Source: an uncultured Eubacteriales bacterium (GTDB lineage: Bacteria > Bacillota > Clostridia > Oscillospirales > Acutalibacteraceae). From it: 24,054 nt of DNA. The notes beneath the pieces were generated by a model that saw only the letters and a program-made list of their open reading frames with translations, was not told where the DNA came from and searched no databases. Made by a program: the position numbers and the translations under genes. Shown piece after piece: positions 16,081 to 23,941 of the stretch (positions are counted from its first letter, which is position 1; every line of letters begins with the position of its first letter). The stretch lies in the NCBI GenBank assembly GCA_934454845.1, contig CAKSGV010000023.1:1-24054 (forward strand). The letters run 5' to 3'.

Positions 16081-16818
16081 ATGAATATGTTTTTAGCTTT
16101 ATCGTTTCTCTTTTTTATAGGTTCTGTTGCGGGCTGGGCACTTGAAGTATTGTTTCGCAGATTTATTTCAAGTGCAAATCCCGAGCGAAAATGGATAAAT
16201 CCGGGATTTTGTACAGGCCCGTATGTGCCCTTATACGGATTTGGTTTAAGCTTGCTATATCTGATAGCTTCCTTTGAAAAAATAAATTTAATTCATAATT
16301 TTTTATGGAATAGAATTGTGCTTTTTGCAGTAATGGCCGTAAGTATGACTTTAATAGAATACATTGCCGGTATATTATCATTGAAAATAATGAAAGTTCG
16401 TTTATGGGATTATTCAAATGAATGGGGAAATATTCAAGGCATCATCTGCCCGAAGTTTTCATTGATCTGGGCTGTGCTGGGTGCAATCTATTACTTTTTT
16501 ATTCATCCTCATATTATAAACGCAATTGATTGGCTCTCAAATAATCTTGCATTTTCGTTTGTTATAGGATTGTTTTTCGGGATATTTTTTATTGATGTGG
16601 CTCATTCTATTCAGCTCGTTGCTAAAATAAAACATTTTGCCGATAAAAACAATGTTATCATAAAATATGAAACTCTTAAAGCCAATATCCGAAGGAACTA
16701 TGAAACGACAGCAAAAAAATATCATTTTTTCCGTCCGTTTCATTCCGATCAACCAATTTCGGAGCATTTAAAAGAAATGCTTAATTCGTTTGAAAAAATA
16801 ATAAAAAATAAAAAGTAA
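16081..16818 (+). CDS. CmpB-like putative ABC transporter membrane protein
   Basis: This is a 245-aa integral membrane protein of the family annotated as putative ABC-transporter type IV (CmpB-like; PF06541 from memory). Diagnostic segments are GWALEVLFRRF near the N-terminus, NPGFCTGPYVPLYGFG, IEYIAGILSLKIMKVRLWDYS and NIQGIICPKFSLIWAVLG. There are about five or six hydrophobic helices: residues 3-20, 43-65, 77-105, 125-143 and 155-180. A charged cytoplasmic tail runs from about 185 to 245. No ATPase partner is adjacent, so a transport role is unproven; the family's substrate is unknown. The ATG at 16081 has an AAAGGTTGTG site; an alternative ATG lies two codons later. It stands alone between the tRNA and a shared terminator. 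Confidence 0.8.
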   Translation: MNMFLALSFLFFIGSVAGWALEVLFRRFISSANPERKWINPGFCTGPYVPLYGFGLSLLYLIASFEKINLIHNFLWNRIVLFAVMAVSMTLIEYIAGILSLKIMKVRLWDYSNEWGNIQGIICPKFSLIWAVLGAIYYFFIHPHIINAIDWLSNNLAFSFVIGLFFGIFFIDVAHSIQLVAKIKHFADKNNVIIKYETLKANIRRNYETTAKKYHFFRPFHSDQPISEHLKEMLNSFEKIIKNKK

Positions 16819-16821
16819 AAG

Positions 16822-16853
16822 AATCATCTTGCCCGATATCAGGCAAGATGATT
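16822..16853. terminator. Bidirectional terminator between convergent genes
   Basis: A perfect 12-bp stem (16822-16833 with 16842-16853, 8-nt loop) is followed by T-rich sequence on both strands. It lies between the stops of the CmpB-like gene and the alpha-galactosidase gene. Confidence 0.85.
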
Positions 16854-16862
16854 TTAATATTA

Positions 16863-19034
16863 TTAAACTGCTTTAATGTGAAATTTAAATGAAGAAAAAT
16901 CATATCTCGGAAATAAATCTTTAAGCTGAATTCCGACATTCATAAGGGTTGAACCCGAAAATGTTCCGTTTAGCTCAGAAACAAAATATTTCTTATTTTT
17001 ATCAAGTCCCTGCATTTTAATTCTTTTAACTTCCGCATTAGGTCTTAATAATCTTCTGTAAGTTGTGAGGATGGCTTTGTTTTTATCTTTTGAAACAACC
17101 ATTTCACTGAAAAATTCGGAGGTGTTTGGATTATCAATTCTAAACAAATCACCTTTTAAAATAAGATCTTCATTGTTTCTGTAATCTTTAATATTTTCTT
17201 TAAGTTCCGATATTTCATCGGAACTTAATTCGGATAAATCAAGTTCATATCCCGTTGCACCTAATTGTGCAATATTTGTTCTTGTTTTAAATTCTGTTGT
17301 TCTGAAGCACTGATGATTGGGAATTTGGCTAACATGGCAGCTTATACTCGAGAGCGGATAAACCATAGAGGTGCCGTATTGAATAATAGTTCTTTCCTCG
17401 GCATCAGAACAATCAGATGTCCAAATTTGAGGGAAATAGTAAAGAATTGCAGGATCGAATCTGGCACCGCCGCCCGAACAGCCTTCAAAGAAAACATTTT
17501 TATTTTCAAATACTATTCTTTCAAATATATCATAAAGCCCCAGCGCATATCTATGCGCAAATTCGCTTTGCCTGTCGCTTTCGCGGCCCAAAGAAAATGA
17601 TTCGGTGATATTTCTGTTAAAATCCCATTTAACATAATCGATTCCATTTTCTTTTATAATTTTATTTACGGAGTTAACGATAAAATCTCTTACTTCGCTT
17701 TTTGTTAAATCAAGAACACATTGATATCTTGCCATAGAATTTTCTCTTCCCGGAACACTGATAGCATACTCGGGATGCGCTCTGAAAAGATCGGAATCCG
17801 GGCTTATCATTTCCGGCTCAAACCAAAGACCGAATTTCAAACCTTTTGAATGAGTATAATCTATAATAGTTTTAAGTCCGCCTTCCAACTTATCGGTATT
17901 AACATTCCAGTCGCCCAGGCTGCATTTTTCATTGTTTCTTTTTCCGAACCATCCGTCATCAAGGACAAATGTATCAATACCGGTGTTTTCTGCACAATCA
18001 ACGATTTTTTTGAGTTTATCATTATTAAAATCAAAATATGTAGCTTCCCAGTTATTAATAACTATCGGTCTGGGTTTTGAAACAAATTTATTGTTTATTA
18101 AATATCCGCGATATGCATTATGAAAAGCTCTGCTCATTCCCCCTATTCCTTCACCGGAATAGGCGATTACAATTTCCGGAGTTTCAAAAATTTCTTCACT
18201 TTCTAATTTCCAAGTAAAATCGAAGTCGTTTATGCCGCCTGTTACAATAATTTCACCTGTTGAATATTTTTCAGCCTTTAAAATATAAGATGAAGAATAC
18301 ACCAAGCTGAAACCGTAAACATTGCCGGAAATTTCTGTTGCATCGTTTTCGGCTATGGCGATAAAAGGATTTAATGTCGCGGAAGATGATGTTCTTTTGG
18401 AATCTATCGAAGAAATCCCGTGATGAAGCGGAACGCGTTCTATATGCCTTTCCGTTCCCCAACCGCCGAAAAGAGAAATAAAATCATAATTTCCCGAAGG
18501 CAAACTTTGCGAGAAAGAAAAAGCTCGTTCCAAAAATACCGGATTATCAGAATTGTTTTTATAAACAATTCTTCTTGCTATTATATTAAGATCTTCGTAA
18601 ACCGAATAATATAAGTCGGCTGCAAAATTTGTAAATTCATCTGACAAATGAACAATAAGAGTTTCATTTCCTCTAAGTGAAGGCATATTGCTGATTTTAG
18701 GTTTGCTGTCTAAAATTTCATATCCGGAATATTTTAATTCGCAAAGTCTGTCCCCTGTTTTATTTTTAACCTGAAATGTCGGCTCTTTAAAATCTCCTAA
18801 TCCGAAAAATGATATTTCCGGCGATAATAAATCATTGTAATATTTATTATTTTGCGGTTTCGCCTCAAATGACTTTCTCCCTATTCCGCGGGTATATCTG
18901 ATATCATCAAAACCGATTTTTTCACCGAAATATAAATGCTCCGGAAAGCCGTCTTCATTTATAAGGAAAGAATATGTGATATTTTTTCCGTTTAAATAAA
19001 ATATTTTAGTTTCTTCGTTAAAAATAATAGACAT
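16863..19034 (-). CDS. Alpha-galactosidase, GH36
   Basis: This retaining glycosidase hydrolyses terminal alpha-1,6-galactose from melibiose and raffinose-type sugars. The N-terminal beta-sandwich (about 1-320) is followed by a TIM barrel with FVLDDGWFGKR, GLWFEPEMISPDSDL and the nucleophile D471 in KWDFNRN. The acid/base is D541 in TSDCSDAEER; the 70-residue spacing equals that in characterised GH36 enzymes. A C-terminal beta domain ends the protein. It has 723 aa and no signal peptide, so it is cytoplasmic. SDCSDA is a mild variant of the common SDNTDA/SDDTDA. The ATG at 19034 has GGTGAT upstream. No transporter or regulator is adjacent. A different, broken glycosidase lies at 10087-10740. 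Confidence 0.95.
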   Translation of the reverse strand: MSIIFNEETKIFYLNGKNITYSFLINEDGFPEHLYFGEKIGFDDIRYTRGIGRKSFEAKPQNNKYYNDLLSPEISFFGLGDFKEPTFQVKNKTGDRLCELKYSGYEILDSKPKISNMPSLRGNETLIVHLSDEFTNFAADLYYSVYEDLNIIARRIVYKNNSDNPVFLERAFSFSQSLPSGNYDFISLFGGWGTERHIERVPLHHGISSIDSKRTSSSATLNPFIAIAENDATEISGNVYGFSLVYSSSYILKAEKYSTGEIIVTGGINDFDFTWKLESEEIFETPEIVIAYSGEGIGGMSRAFHNAYRGYLINNKFVSKPRPIVINNWEATYFDFNNDKLKKIVDCAENTGIDTFVLDDGWFGKRNNEKCSLGDWNVNTDKLEGGLKTIIDYTHSKGLKFGLWFEPEMISPDSDLFRAHPEYAISVPGRENSMARYQCVLDLTKSEVRDFIVNSVNKIIKENGIDYVKWDFNRNITESFSLGRESDRQSEFAHRYALGLYDIFERIVFENKNVFFEGCSGGGARFDPAILYYFPQIWTSDCSDAEERTIIQYGTSMVYPLSSISCHVSQIPNHQCFRTTEFKTRTNIAQLGATGYELDLSELSSDEISELKENIKDYRNNEDLILKGDLFRIDNPNTSEFFSEMVVSKDKNKAILTTYRRLLRPNAEVKRIKMQGLDKNKKYFVSELNGTFSGSTLMNVGIQLKDLFPRYDFSSFKFHIKAV

Positions 19035-19096
19035 TAAATCACCACATTTTAATTAATAATTAAGCGCATTTTTATATAGTTGCTTTATATATTATT

Positions 19097-19125
19097 ATAA
19101 TAAATCAAAATCTTTCTTTTGTAAA
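19097..19125 (-). promoter_or_regulatory. Possible promoter of the alpha-galactosidase gene
   Basis: On the minus strand TTTACA (complement of 19120-19125) and TATTAT (complement of 19097-19102) are 17 bp apart, about 60 nt before the start codon. No convincing cre or activator site was seen. Confidence 0.45.
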
Positions 19126-19165
19126 TTCAAAATCAGACAAAAAAATTACAAAATCGGGCATATAT

Positions 19166-19204
19166 AAAAAAGATATCCGAACAATTGATTCGGACATCTT
19201 TTTT
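19166..19204 (-). terminator. Terminator of the ctsR-clpC operon
   Basis: Arms 19166-19181 and 19189-19204 form a 16-bp stem with one mismatch and a 7-nt loop, ending in a T run on the minus strand, nine bases after the clpC stop. The A-rich 5' arm gives it T-rich tails in both directions. Confidence 0.88.
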
Positions 19205-19212
19205 AATATTAT

Positions 19213-21666
19213 TTACTCATTTACAAAAATGATTTCGCCGGAATCTGACAGTTCAGATTTGATCTTATCTCCGTTTTTAATGCTTCCGTCAAGAATTTTT
19301 TCACTTAAGGCATCCTCAATATCGGTCTGAATAGTTCTTCTGAGAGGTCTGGCACCGTAAAATTCATCAAATCCTTTTTCGCTTACCTTTTTTATAACAT
19401 CATCATCAAAAGAAACTGAAATATTAAGATTTTCAAGCCTTTTAGAAAGATTTGAAAGCATATTTGAAGCGATTTTGTAAATTTCATTTTGCGTGAGTTT
19501 ATTAAATACTATTATATCGTCAACCCTGTTTAAAAATTCAGGTCTGAAAGTATTTTTGAGTTCGGAAAGGACAGTTTCCTTGATATCTTTATCGGTTTTA
19601 CTTTCTTCTTTGTCCGTGAAACCAAAACTTAATTTTTTCTCAGTTATAAGTCTGGCTCCGATATTCGAAGTCATTATAATAACTGTGTTTTTAAAATCAA
19701 CTTTTCTGCCTTGAGAATCGGTGAGAACGCCGTCATCAAGAATTTGCAAAAGCATATTAAAAACTTCCGGATGAGCTTTTTCAATTTCATCGAATAATAC
19801 AACCGAATAAGGATGTCTTCTGACTTGTTCGGTAAGCTGTCCGCCCTCATCATAGCCGACATATCCCGGAGGAGAGCCGACAAGTCTTGATACAGTGTGC
19901 TTTTCCATATACTCGGACATATCAAGTCTTATCATCATCGATTCACTGCCGAACATAGCTTCTGCAAGAGCTTTGCACAGCTCTGTTTTTCCGACGCCTG
20001 TCGGCCCTAAAAATATGAATGAACCGATAGGTCTGTTAGGATCTTTAAGTCCTACTCTACCTCTTCTTATTGCTCTTGAAACAGCGCTTACGGCTTGATC
20101 TTGACCGATTAGTCTATTGTGAAGTTCCGATTCAAGATTTAATAATCTGTTGCTTTCTTCCTCTGTCATCTGAGATACGGGCACACCTGTCCAGGAAGAC
20201 AATATTTGAGCGATTTTTTCTTCTGTGACAGTTCCGAATTTTCCGGCAGTATCTGATTTATGCTTGATTCTATCCATTTGAGATTCTATCTTTTTGGATT
20301 CATCTCTTATTTTTGCGGCTGATTCAAAATCCTGTTTCGAAACAGCATTTTCTTTTTCCGATTCAAGCTTTTCAAGTTTTGATTTAAGCTCTTTGATTTC
20401 GGGAGAAGCTGTGCTGTTTTCAATTCTCACTTTTGATGCTGCTTCATCAATTAAATCTATTGCTTTATCCGGAAGATATCTGTCGTTAATATATCTGGCA
20501 GAAAGCTTAACTGCCGCATTTATCGCTTCGTCTGTTATTTCAACTTTATGGTGTTTTTCAAAGTTTGCTTTGATTCCTTTTAAAATCAAAACAGCATCTT
20601 CTAAAGAAGGCTCTCCGACTGTAACCGGCTGAAATCTTCTTTCAAGCGCAGCATCTTTTTCAATGTTTTTTCTGTATTCGGTGATAGTTGTTGCGCCGAT
20701 TAGTTGAAAATCGCCTCTGGCAAGAGAAGGCTTTAAGATGTTTGCAGCGTCCGTTGAGCCTTCGGCAGAACCCGCTCCGACTAATGTATGAACTTCATCA
20801 ATAAATAGAATAATATCATCGGATTTAGATACTTCATCGATAACCGCTTTTATTCTTTCTTCAAAATCGCCTCTGTATTTTGCACCTGCTACCATTCCGG
20901 TAAGATCGAGAGAAACTATTCTTTTATTCTGCAAAATATCAGGAACATCACCAGATACTATTTTTTCGGCAAGTCCTTCCACAATAGCGGTTTTTCCGAC
21001 TCCCGGCTCACCTATTAAGCAGGGATTGTTTTTTGTCCTTCTGCAAAGAATTTGAATAACTCTTTCAATCTCTTTTTCTCTACCAATTACAAAATCGAGT
21101 TTTCCGTCTTTTGCAGCTTTTGTCAGATCTCTGCCGTATTTAGATAAAGCATCATTTTTGGGATTTTGCGAAGAATCTTCAGTGTTTTCTTTTGAAAATG
21201 CATTTTTTTGAGAATAATCCGCAAAATCGATATCTGCGGCTTTAAGTGCATTTGTGCAAAGAGCTGTTATATCGACTCCGAGACCGGAAATGAATTTAAC
21301 CGCAAAACTATCTTCCTCGCCGAGTAAAGCGAGCAAAATATGTTCTGTGCCGATAAGCCTTTTTCCTAAATTTTCTGCTCCGCTTCTCGCAACATCAAGA
21401 ATAAGACGGGTGCGCGGAGTGAAATAATCCACAGAAAGTCTTGTGGGAGTTCCTCTGCCGATATTGGTTATAATTAATTCCTCTATCCTTTCTTCGGTTA
21501 TACCGCTGTCATTAAGAACCGTTCCTGCTATTCCGCCGGATCTTAAAAGTCCTAAAAGAATATGCTCGCTTCCCACATAGGTGTGACCTAAAAGTTCTGC
21601 GGCATTAATAGCTTGATTTAAAGCAAGATTAGCTTTATCTGTAAATCCGTTAAAATTATATTTCAT
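19213..21666 (-). CDS. clpC: ATP-dependent Clp protease ATP-binding subunit ClpC
   Basis: ClpC is a hexameric AAA+ unfoldase that feeds substrates, including arginine-phosphorylated proteins, to ClpP. Two Clp N repeats occupy about residues 1-145. The first AAA+ module has Walker A GEPGVGKT (219-226) and Walker B ILFIDEVHT. A middle domain follows, with a UVR-like motif (KQDFESAAKIRDE). The second module has GPTGVGKT (554-561), VVLFDEIEKAHPEV and SNIGA. The C-terminal D2 small domain follows. At 817 aa with a ClpC-type middle domain it is not ClpB, ClpE or ClpA. AGGAG precedes the ATG. It is the last gene of the ctsR operon, 34 nt after mcsB. The substrate adaptor McsB is encoded beside it; clpP is not in the window. 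Confidence 0.96.
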   Translation of the reverse strand: MKYNFNGFTDKANLALNQAINAAELLGHTYVGSEHILLGLLRSGGIAGTVLNDSGITEERIEELIITNIGRGTPTRLSVDYFTPRTRLILDVARSGAENLGKRLIGTEHILLALLGEEDSFAVKFISGLGVDITALCTNALKAADIDFADYSQKNAFSKENTEDSSQNPKNDALSKYGRDLTKAAKDGKLDFVIGREKEIERVIQILCRRTKNNPCLIGEPGVGKTAIVEGLAEKIVSGDVPDILQNKRIVSLDLTGMVAGAKYRGDFEERIKAVIDEVSKSDDIILFIDEVHTLVGAGSAEGSTDAANILKPSLARGDFQLIGATTITEYRKNIEKDAALERRFQPVTVGEPSLEDAVLILKGIKANFEKHHKVEITDEAINAAVKLSARYINDRYLPDKAIDLIDEAASKVRIENSTASPEIKELKSKLEKLESEKENAVSKQDFESAAKIRDESKKIESQMDRIKHKSDTAGKFGTVTEEKIAQILSSWTGVPVSQMTEEESNRLLNLESELHNRLIGQDQAVSAVSRAIRRGRVGLKDPNRPIGSFIFLGPTGVGKTELCKALAEAMFGSESMMIRLDMSEYMEKHTVSRLVGSPPGYVGYDEGGQLTEQVRRHPYSVVLFDEIEKAHPEVFNMLLQILDDGVLTDSQGRKVDFKNTVIIMTSNIGARLITEKKLSFGFTDKEESKTDKDIKETVLSELKNTFRPEFLNRVDDIIVFNKLTQNEIYKIASNMLSNLSKRLENLNISVSFDDDVIKKVSEKGFDEFYGARPLRRTIQTDIEDALSEKILDGSIKNGDKIKSELSDSGEIIFVNE

Positions 21667-21700
21667 AAGTTTTCACTCCTCTTAAATTATTTTTTATAAC

Positions 21701-22714
21701 TTATATATTTTCGAGCGCTTTTCGCACATTTTCAGCTCTTTTTATATCTCTTGTTTCGGAATTCATCTCTCCGAATTTACACATAAGAGAATACGGTTGA
21801 TTTTCAAATAAAAGCGAAGTTAAAATATTATTTTCAAAATTGATTTCTTTGGCACAAACTCCTATTTTAACTTTACTTATCAATTCCATAAGTTCTTCAC
21901 TGCTTAAAAGTCTTGCATTTTTCAAAGCCGCAAGAGCTCTGAATGAAATATCCTGAATTTTAATTTTATTGGTTTTTTCAAGTAATTGCCTTTCTTTGGT
22001 GACAAGTTGCATTGCTATAAGTTTAAGATTATCAATTGCATTTTTTTCGGTGATTCCGAGAGTAACTTCATTGGATATTTGATAAAGAGATGCTTTTGAG
22101 CCTGTTCCTTCACCGTACATTCCCCGCACGGTAAATCCGATTTTACCGATCGAATCGGCTAATGCGGAAATTTCATTTTCTGCTTCCAAGAGCGGCAAAT
22201 AAAGCATAAGAGAAGCTCTTAATCCTGTGCCTAGATTCGTTGGGCATTCAGTTAAAAATCCGAGATTTTTATCAAAAGCAATATCAAGTGAAGAACAAAG
22301 AAGCGAATCTATTTTTTGAGCTTCATCATAAGCATTTTCAAGATCAAGGCCGGGCAACATAACTTGAATTCTTATATGATCTTCTTCTCCCAGCATAATG
22401 CAGATACTTTCATCTTCCGAAATAATTATTGCCTTATTTTTACAATTTGAAACAAATTCAGGGCTTATCAGATGCCTTTCCACCATAGAATATCTTAAAT
22501 TTTCCGGTATATCACTCATTTCAATGTATTTGAGATTTCTCGAAAAAGGTGTATTGCTTTCAAAAATTGCTTTTTTAACAGAATCTTTTACTTTTTTGAA
22601 ACCGTCGTCGGATAATCTGGAAGGAAACGGATATCCGTTGATATTTCTTGCAAGACGAATTCTTGAACTTACAACAACATCATCTTCGGCTCCTGATTTA
22701 TTGTACCAGCTCAT
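21701..22714 (-). CDS. mcsB: Protein arginine kinase McsB
   Basis: McsB phosphorylates arginines on proteins, marking them for ClpC-ClpP and inactivating CtsR under stress. It has the guanido-kinase catalytic fold. SSRIRLARN (16-24) is the ATP-phosphate-binding segment, C157 in ECPTN begins the NLGTGLRAS loop, and GMYGEGTGSKASLYQISNE is the second conserved loop. The C-terminal RDIKRA (322-327) matches the RDxxRA phosphoarginine-binding motif known from Bacillus McsB and needed for allosteric activation. The 337 aa are slightly shorter than the Bacillus protein. Its ATG overlaps the mcsA stop by one base (TAATG), with AGGAGG upstream. Confidence 0.96.
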   Translation of the reverse strand: MSWYNKSGAEDDVVVSSRIRLARNINGYPFPSRLSDDGFKKVKDSVKKAIFESNTPFSRNLKYIEMSDIPENLRYSMVERHLISPEFVSNCKNKAIIISEDESICIMLGEEDHIRIQVMLPGLDLENAYDEAQKIDSLLCSSLDIAFDKNLGFLTECPTNLGTGLRASLMLYLPLLEAENEISALADSIGKIGFTVRGMYGEGTGSKASLYQISNEVTLGITEKNAIDNLKLIAMQLVTKERQLLEKTNKIKIQDISFRALAALKNARLLSSEELMELISKVKIGVCAKEINFENNILTSLLFENQPYSLMCKFGEMNSETRDIKRAENVRKALENI

Positions 22715-23205
22715 TATTTTTCCTCCTCAAGTTTTTTTATTTTATCGCGGACAATCGCCGCCTCTTCAAACTTTTCTTCCTTTACAAGACCTGCAAGCTG
22801 AATTTTAAGCGCATTTAAAGTGTCTTCGCTGTTTTTTACAACAAGCGGGGCTTTATTAGGAATTATACCTGTGTGCTTTATACTTCCGTGTACCCTTTTA
22901 AGGTAAGGCAAAAGCTCCGAATAAAAGGTTTTATAACATTCCGGACAACCCACTTTTCCGCTTTTTGCAATATCGGAAAAAGACATATTGCAGCAGCTGC
23001 ATCTTTTTTCGTCGGTTCTGTCTTCCAGACTGAAAACATCGCCGAACATTGAAGAAAGAAGGCCGTTTAACCCGTCTGCGGCAAACCCTTCAATACCCTC
23101 CTCCGCGGCGCAGTGGCTGCAGAGATATTTTTCCGTAACTACACCGTTTACATAAGAATGAATATGAGTTGTAGCATTAAATTTTCCGCATTTTTCACAC
23201 AGCAT
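22714..23205 (-). CDS. mcsA: McsA, activator of protein arginine kinase
   Basis: McsA binds zinc and stimulates McsB. Four cysteine pairs are visible: C3/C6, C29/C32, C69/C72 (with an extra C71) and C87/C90. A linker follows, then a C-terminal UVR motif (about 131-163, EEKFEEAAIVRDKIKKLEEE). The length of 163 aa is near that of Bacillus McsA. The start at 23205 has AGAGGT upstream, 19 nt after ctsR. The full set of zinc ligands suggests an active protein. The order ctsR-mcsA-mcsB-clpC is the standard Firmicutes heat-shock operon. Confidence 0.95.
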   Translation of the reverse strand: MLCEKCGKFNATTHIHSYVNGVVTEKYLCSHCAAEEGIEGFAADGLNGLLSSMFGDVFSLEDRTDEKRCSCCNMSFSDIAKSGKVGCPECYKTFYSELLPYLKRVHGSIKHTGIIPNKAPLVVKNSEDTLNALKIQLAGLVKEEKFEEAAIVRDKIKKLEEEK

Positions 23206-23224
23206 AAATATTACCTCTTTGATT

Positions 23225-23677
23225 TTAAATTTGTACTAAAAGCATTTCTTTTAGTAGTGCCGCTCTGACATTATCTCTTTTATTTGTAGCTATATTAGTC
23301 ATAACATTATTAGACATTGCGGCAAACATAATCTTTGCGTTTTTTTGATCGATAAGACCCGATTGCAGGCAGTTTTCAATAAGAATTCTGGCACTCATCG
23401 GATCGAGAGAATCACCTATAGAATTAACTATGTGCATAATGGCAGACGAATGATCCATAATAAGTCTTTTAATTCTTATATATCCGCCGCCTCCTCTTCT
23501 GCTTTCGATTATATAACCCTGCTCGGGAGTAAATCTCGAAGAAATAACATAGTTTATCTGACTCGGAGCGCAGCCTATACCGTTAGCAAAGACATTTCTT
23601 TGAATTTCCACGGAATTTTCTTCCGATTCATTTAACATTTTTATGATCTCGTTTGTAATTAAATCACTTATTCGCAA
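23225..23677 (-). CDS. ctsR: Transcriptional repressor CtsR
   Basis: CtsR represses clp and its own operon by binding a tandem heptamer; heat and McsB relieve it. The N-terminal winged helix (1-72) has VEIQRNVFANGIGCAPSQINYVISSRFT and the wing RGGGGYIRI, the DNA-binding and thermosensing glycine loop (61-66). The C-terminal dimer domain has MSARILIENCLQ. I set the start at the TTG at 23677, which gives MRISDLITNEII, the usual CtsR N-terminus, and 150 aa, with AGGAG nine bases upstream. The longer reading from 23722 would begin in the promoter -10 region. It is the first gene of the operon and is autoregulated. Confidence 0.93.
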   Translation of the reverse strand: MRISDLITNEIIKMLNESEENSVEIQRNVFANGIGCAPSQINYVISSRFTPEQGYIIESRRGGGGYIRIKRLIMDHSSAIMHIVNSIGDSLDPMSARILIENCLQSGLIDQKNAKIMFAAMSNNVMTNIATNKRDNVRAALLKEMLLVQI

Positions 23678-23691
23678 TTCAAACAGCTCCT

Positions 23692-23708
23692 TTTGACTTT
23701 CTCTGACT
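23692..23708 (-). promoter_or_regulatory. CtsR box 1, downstream of the -10
   Basis: On the minus strand this reads AGTCAGAGAAAGTCAAA: two heptamers of the form RGTCAAA separated by GAA, fitting the CtsR consensus RGTCAAANANRGTCAAA with one change in the first heptamer. It covers the start-site region between the -10 and the ctsR ribosome site. Confidence 0.8.
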
Positions 23709-23711
23709 ATT

Positions 23712-23739
23712 ATTATATACAAAAGTCAAAGAAAGTCAA
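23712..23739 (-). promoter_or_regulatory. Sigma-A promoter of the ctsR operon
   Basis: On the minus strand TTGACT (complement of 23734-23739) and TATAAT (complement of 23712-23717) are 16 bp apart. The -35 lies inside CtsR box 2 and the start region inside box 1, so bound CtsR would block polymerase. An A-rich palindrome lies directly upstream. Confidence 0.8.
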
Positions 23740-23740
23740 T
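23724..23740 (+). promoter_or_regulatory. CtsR box 2, over the -35
   Basis: On the plus strand this reads AGTCAAAGAAAGTCAAT: two tandem heptamers spaced by GAA, matching the CtsR consensus with only the last base different. It points opposite to box 1. Confidence 0.85.
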
Positions 23741-23758
23741 AGTTTTTTTAAAAAAACT
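23741..23758. other. Perfect 18-bp A/T palindrome between divergent promoters
   Basis: AGTTTTTTTAAAAAAACT is its own reverse complement. It abuts the ctsR -35 and may act as an UP-element-like A tract or as a bend between ctsR and the divergent small gene. Confidence 0.6.
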
Positions 23759-23805
23759 TCTGTAACCGCAAATTTATTATCTGCATAGTATGTGATGAAG
23801 ACAAA

Positions 23806-23813
23806 AAGGAGGT
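23806..23813 (+). promoter_or_regulatory. Strong ribosome binding site of the cysteine-rich peptide
   Basis: AAGGAGGT is a full match to the Shine-Dalgarno consensus, seven bases before the ATG at 23821. It is the main evidence that this very short reading frame is translated. Confidence 0.85.
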
Positions 23814-23820
23814 CTTTTTA

Positions 23821-23934
23821 ATGTGTAACAGTAATTTTGGCGGAAACTGCTCTTGGATACTCATACTCATCCTCGTTCTCGTATGCTGCGGCTGCGGAAA
23901 CAGTAACGGCTGTGACAACGGCTGCGGTTGCTAA
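23821..23934 (+). CDS. 37-aa cysteine-rich peptide with hydrophobic core
   Basis: This short gene encodes 37 residues with eight cysteines (C2, C10, C22, C23, C25, C31, C35, C37). A hydrophobic stretch, WILILILVLV (12-21), is long enough for a short membrane anchor, and the tail after it is rich in Gly, Asn and Cys. Similar tiny proteins occur in Clostridia under vague names (high-cysteine 'chorion class' or YjcZ-like); I recall this only by pattern. The ribosome site is ideal, and the start and stop are clean. It is divergent from ctsR, with about 80 nt between its ATG and the ctsR -35, so CtsR box 2 might also affect it. The right repeat starts eight bases after the stop. Function is unknown. 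Confidence 0.75.
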   Translation: MCNSNFGGNCSWILILILVLVCCGCGNSNGCDNGCGC

Positions 23935-23941
23935 CTTCCAT

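Noticed and set aside
23678..23722. Longer ctsR reading from 23722
   Set aside because: It would start in the -10/operator region; the TTG at 23677 gives the normal CtsR N-terminus and has AGGAG upstream.
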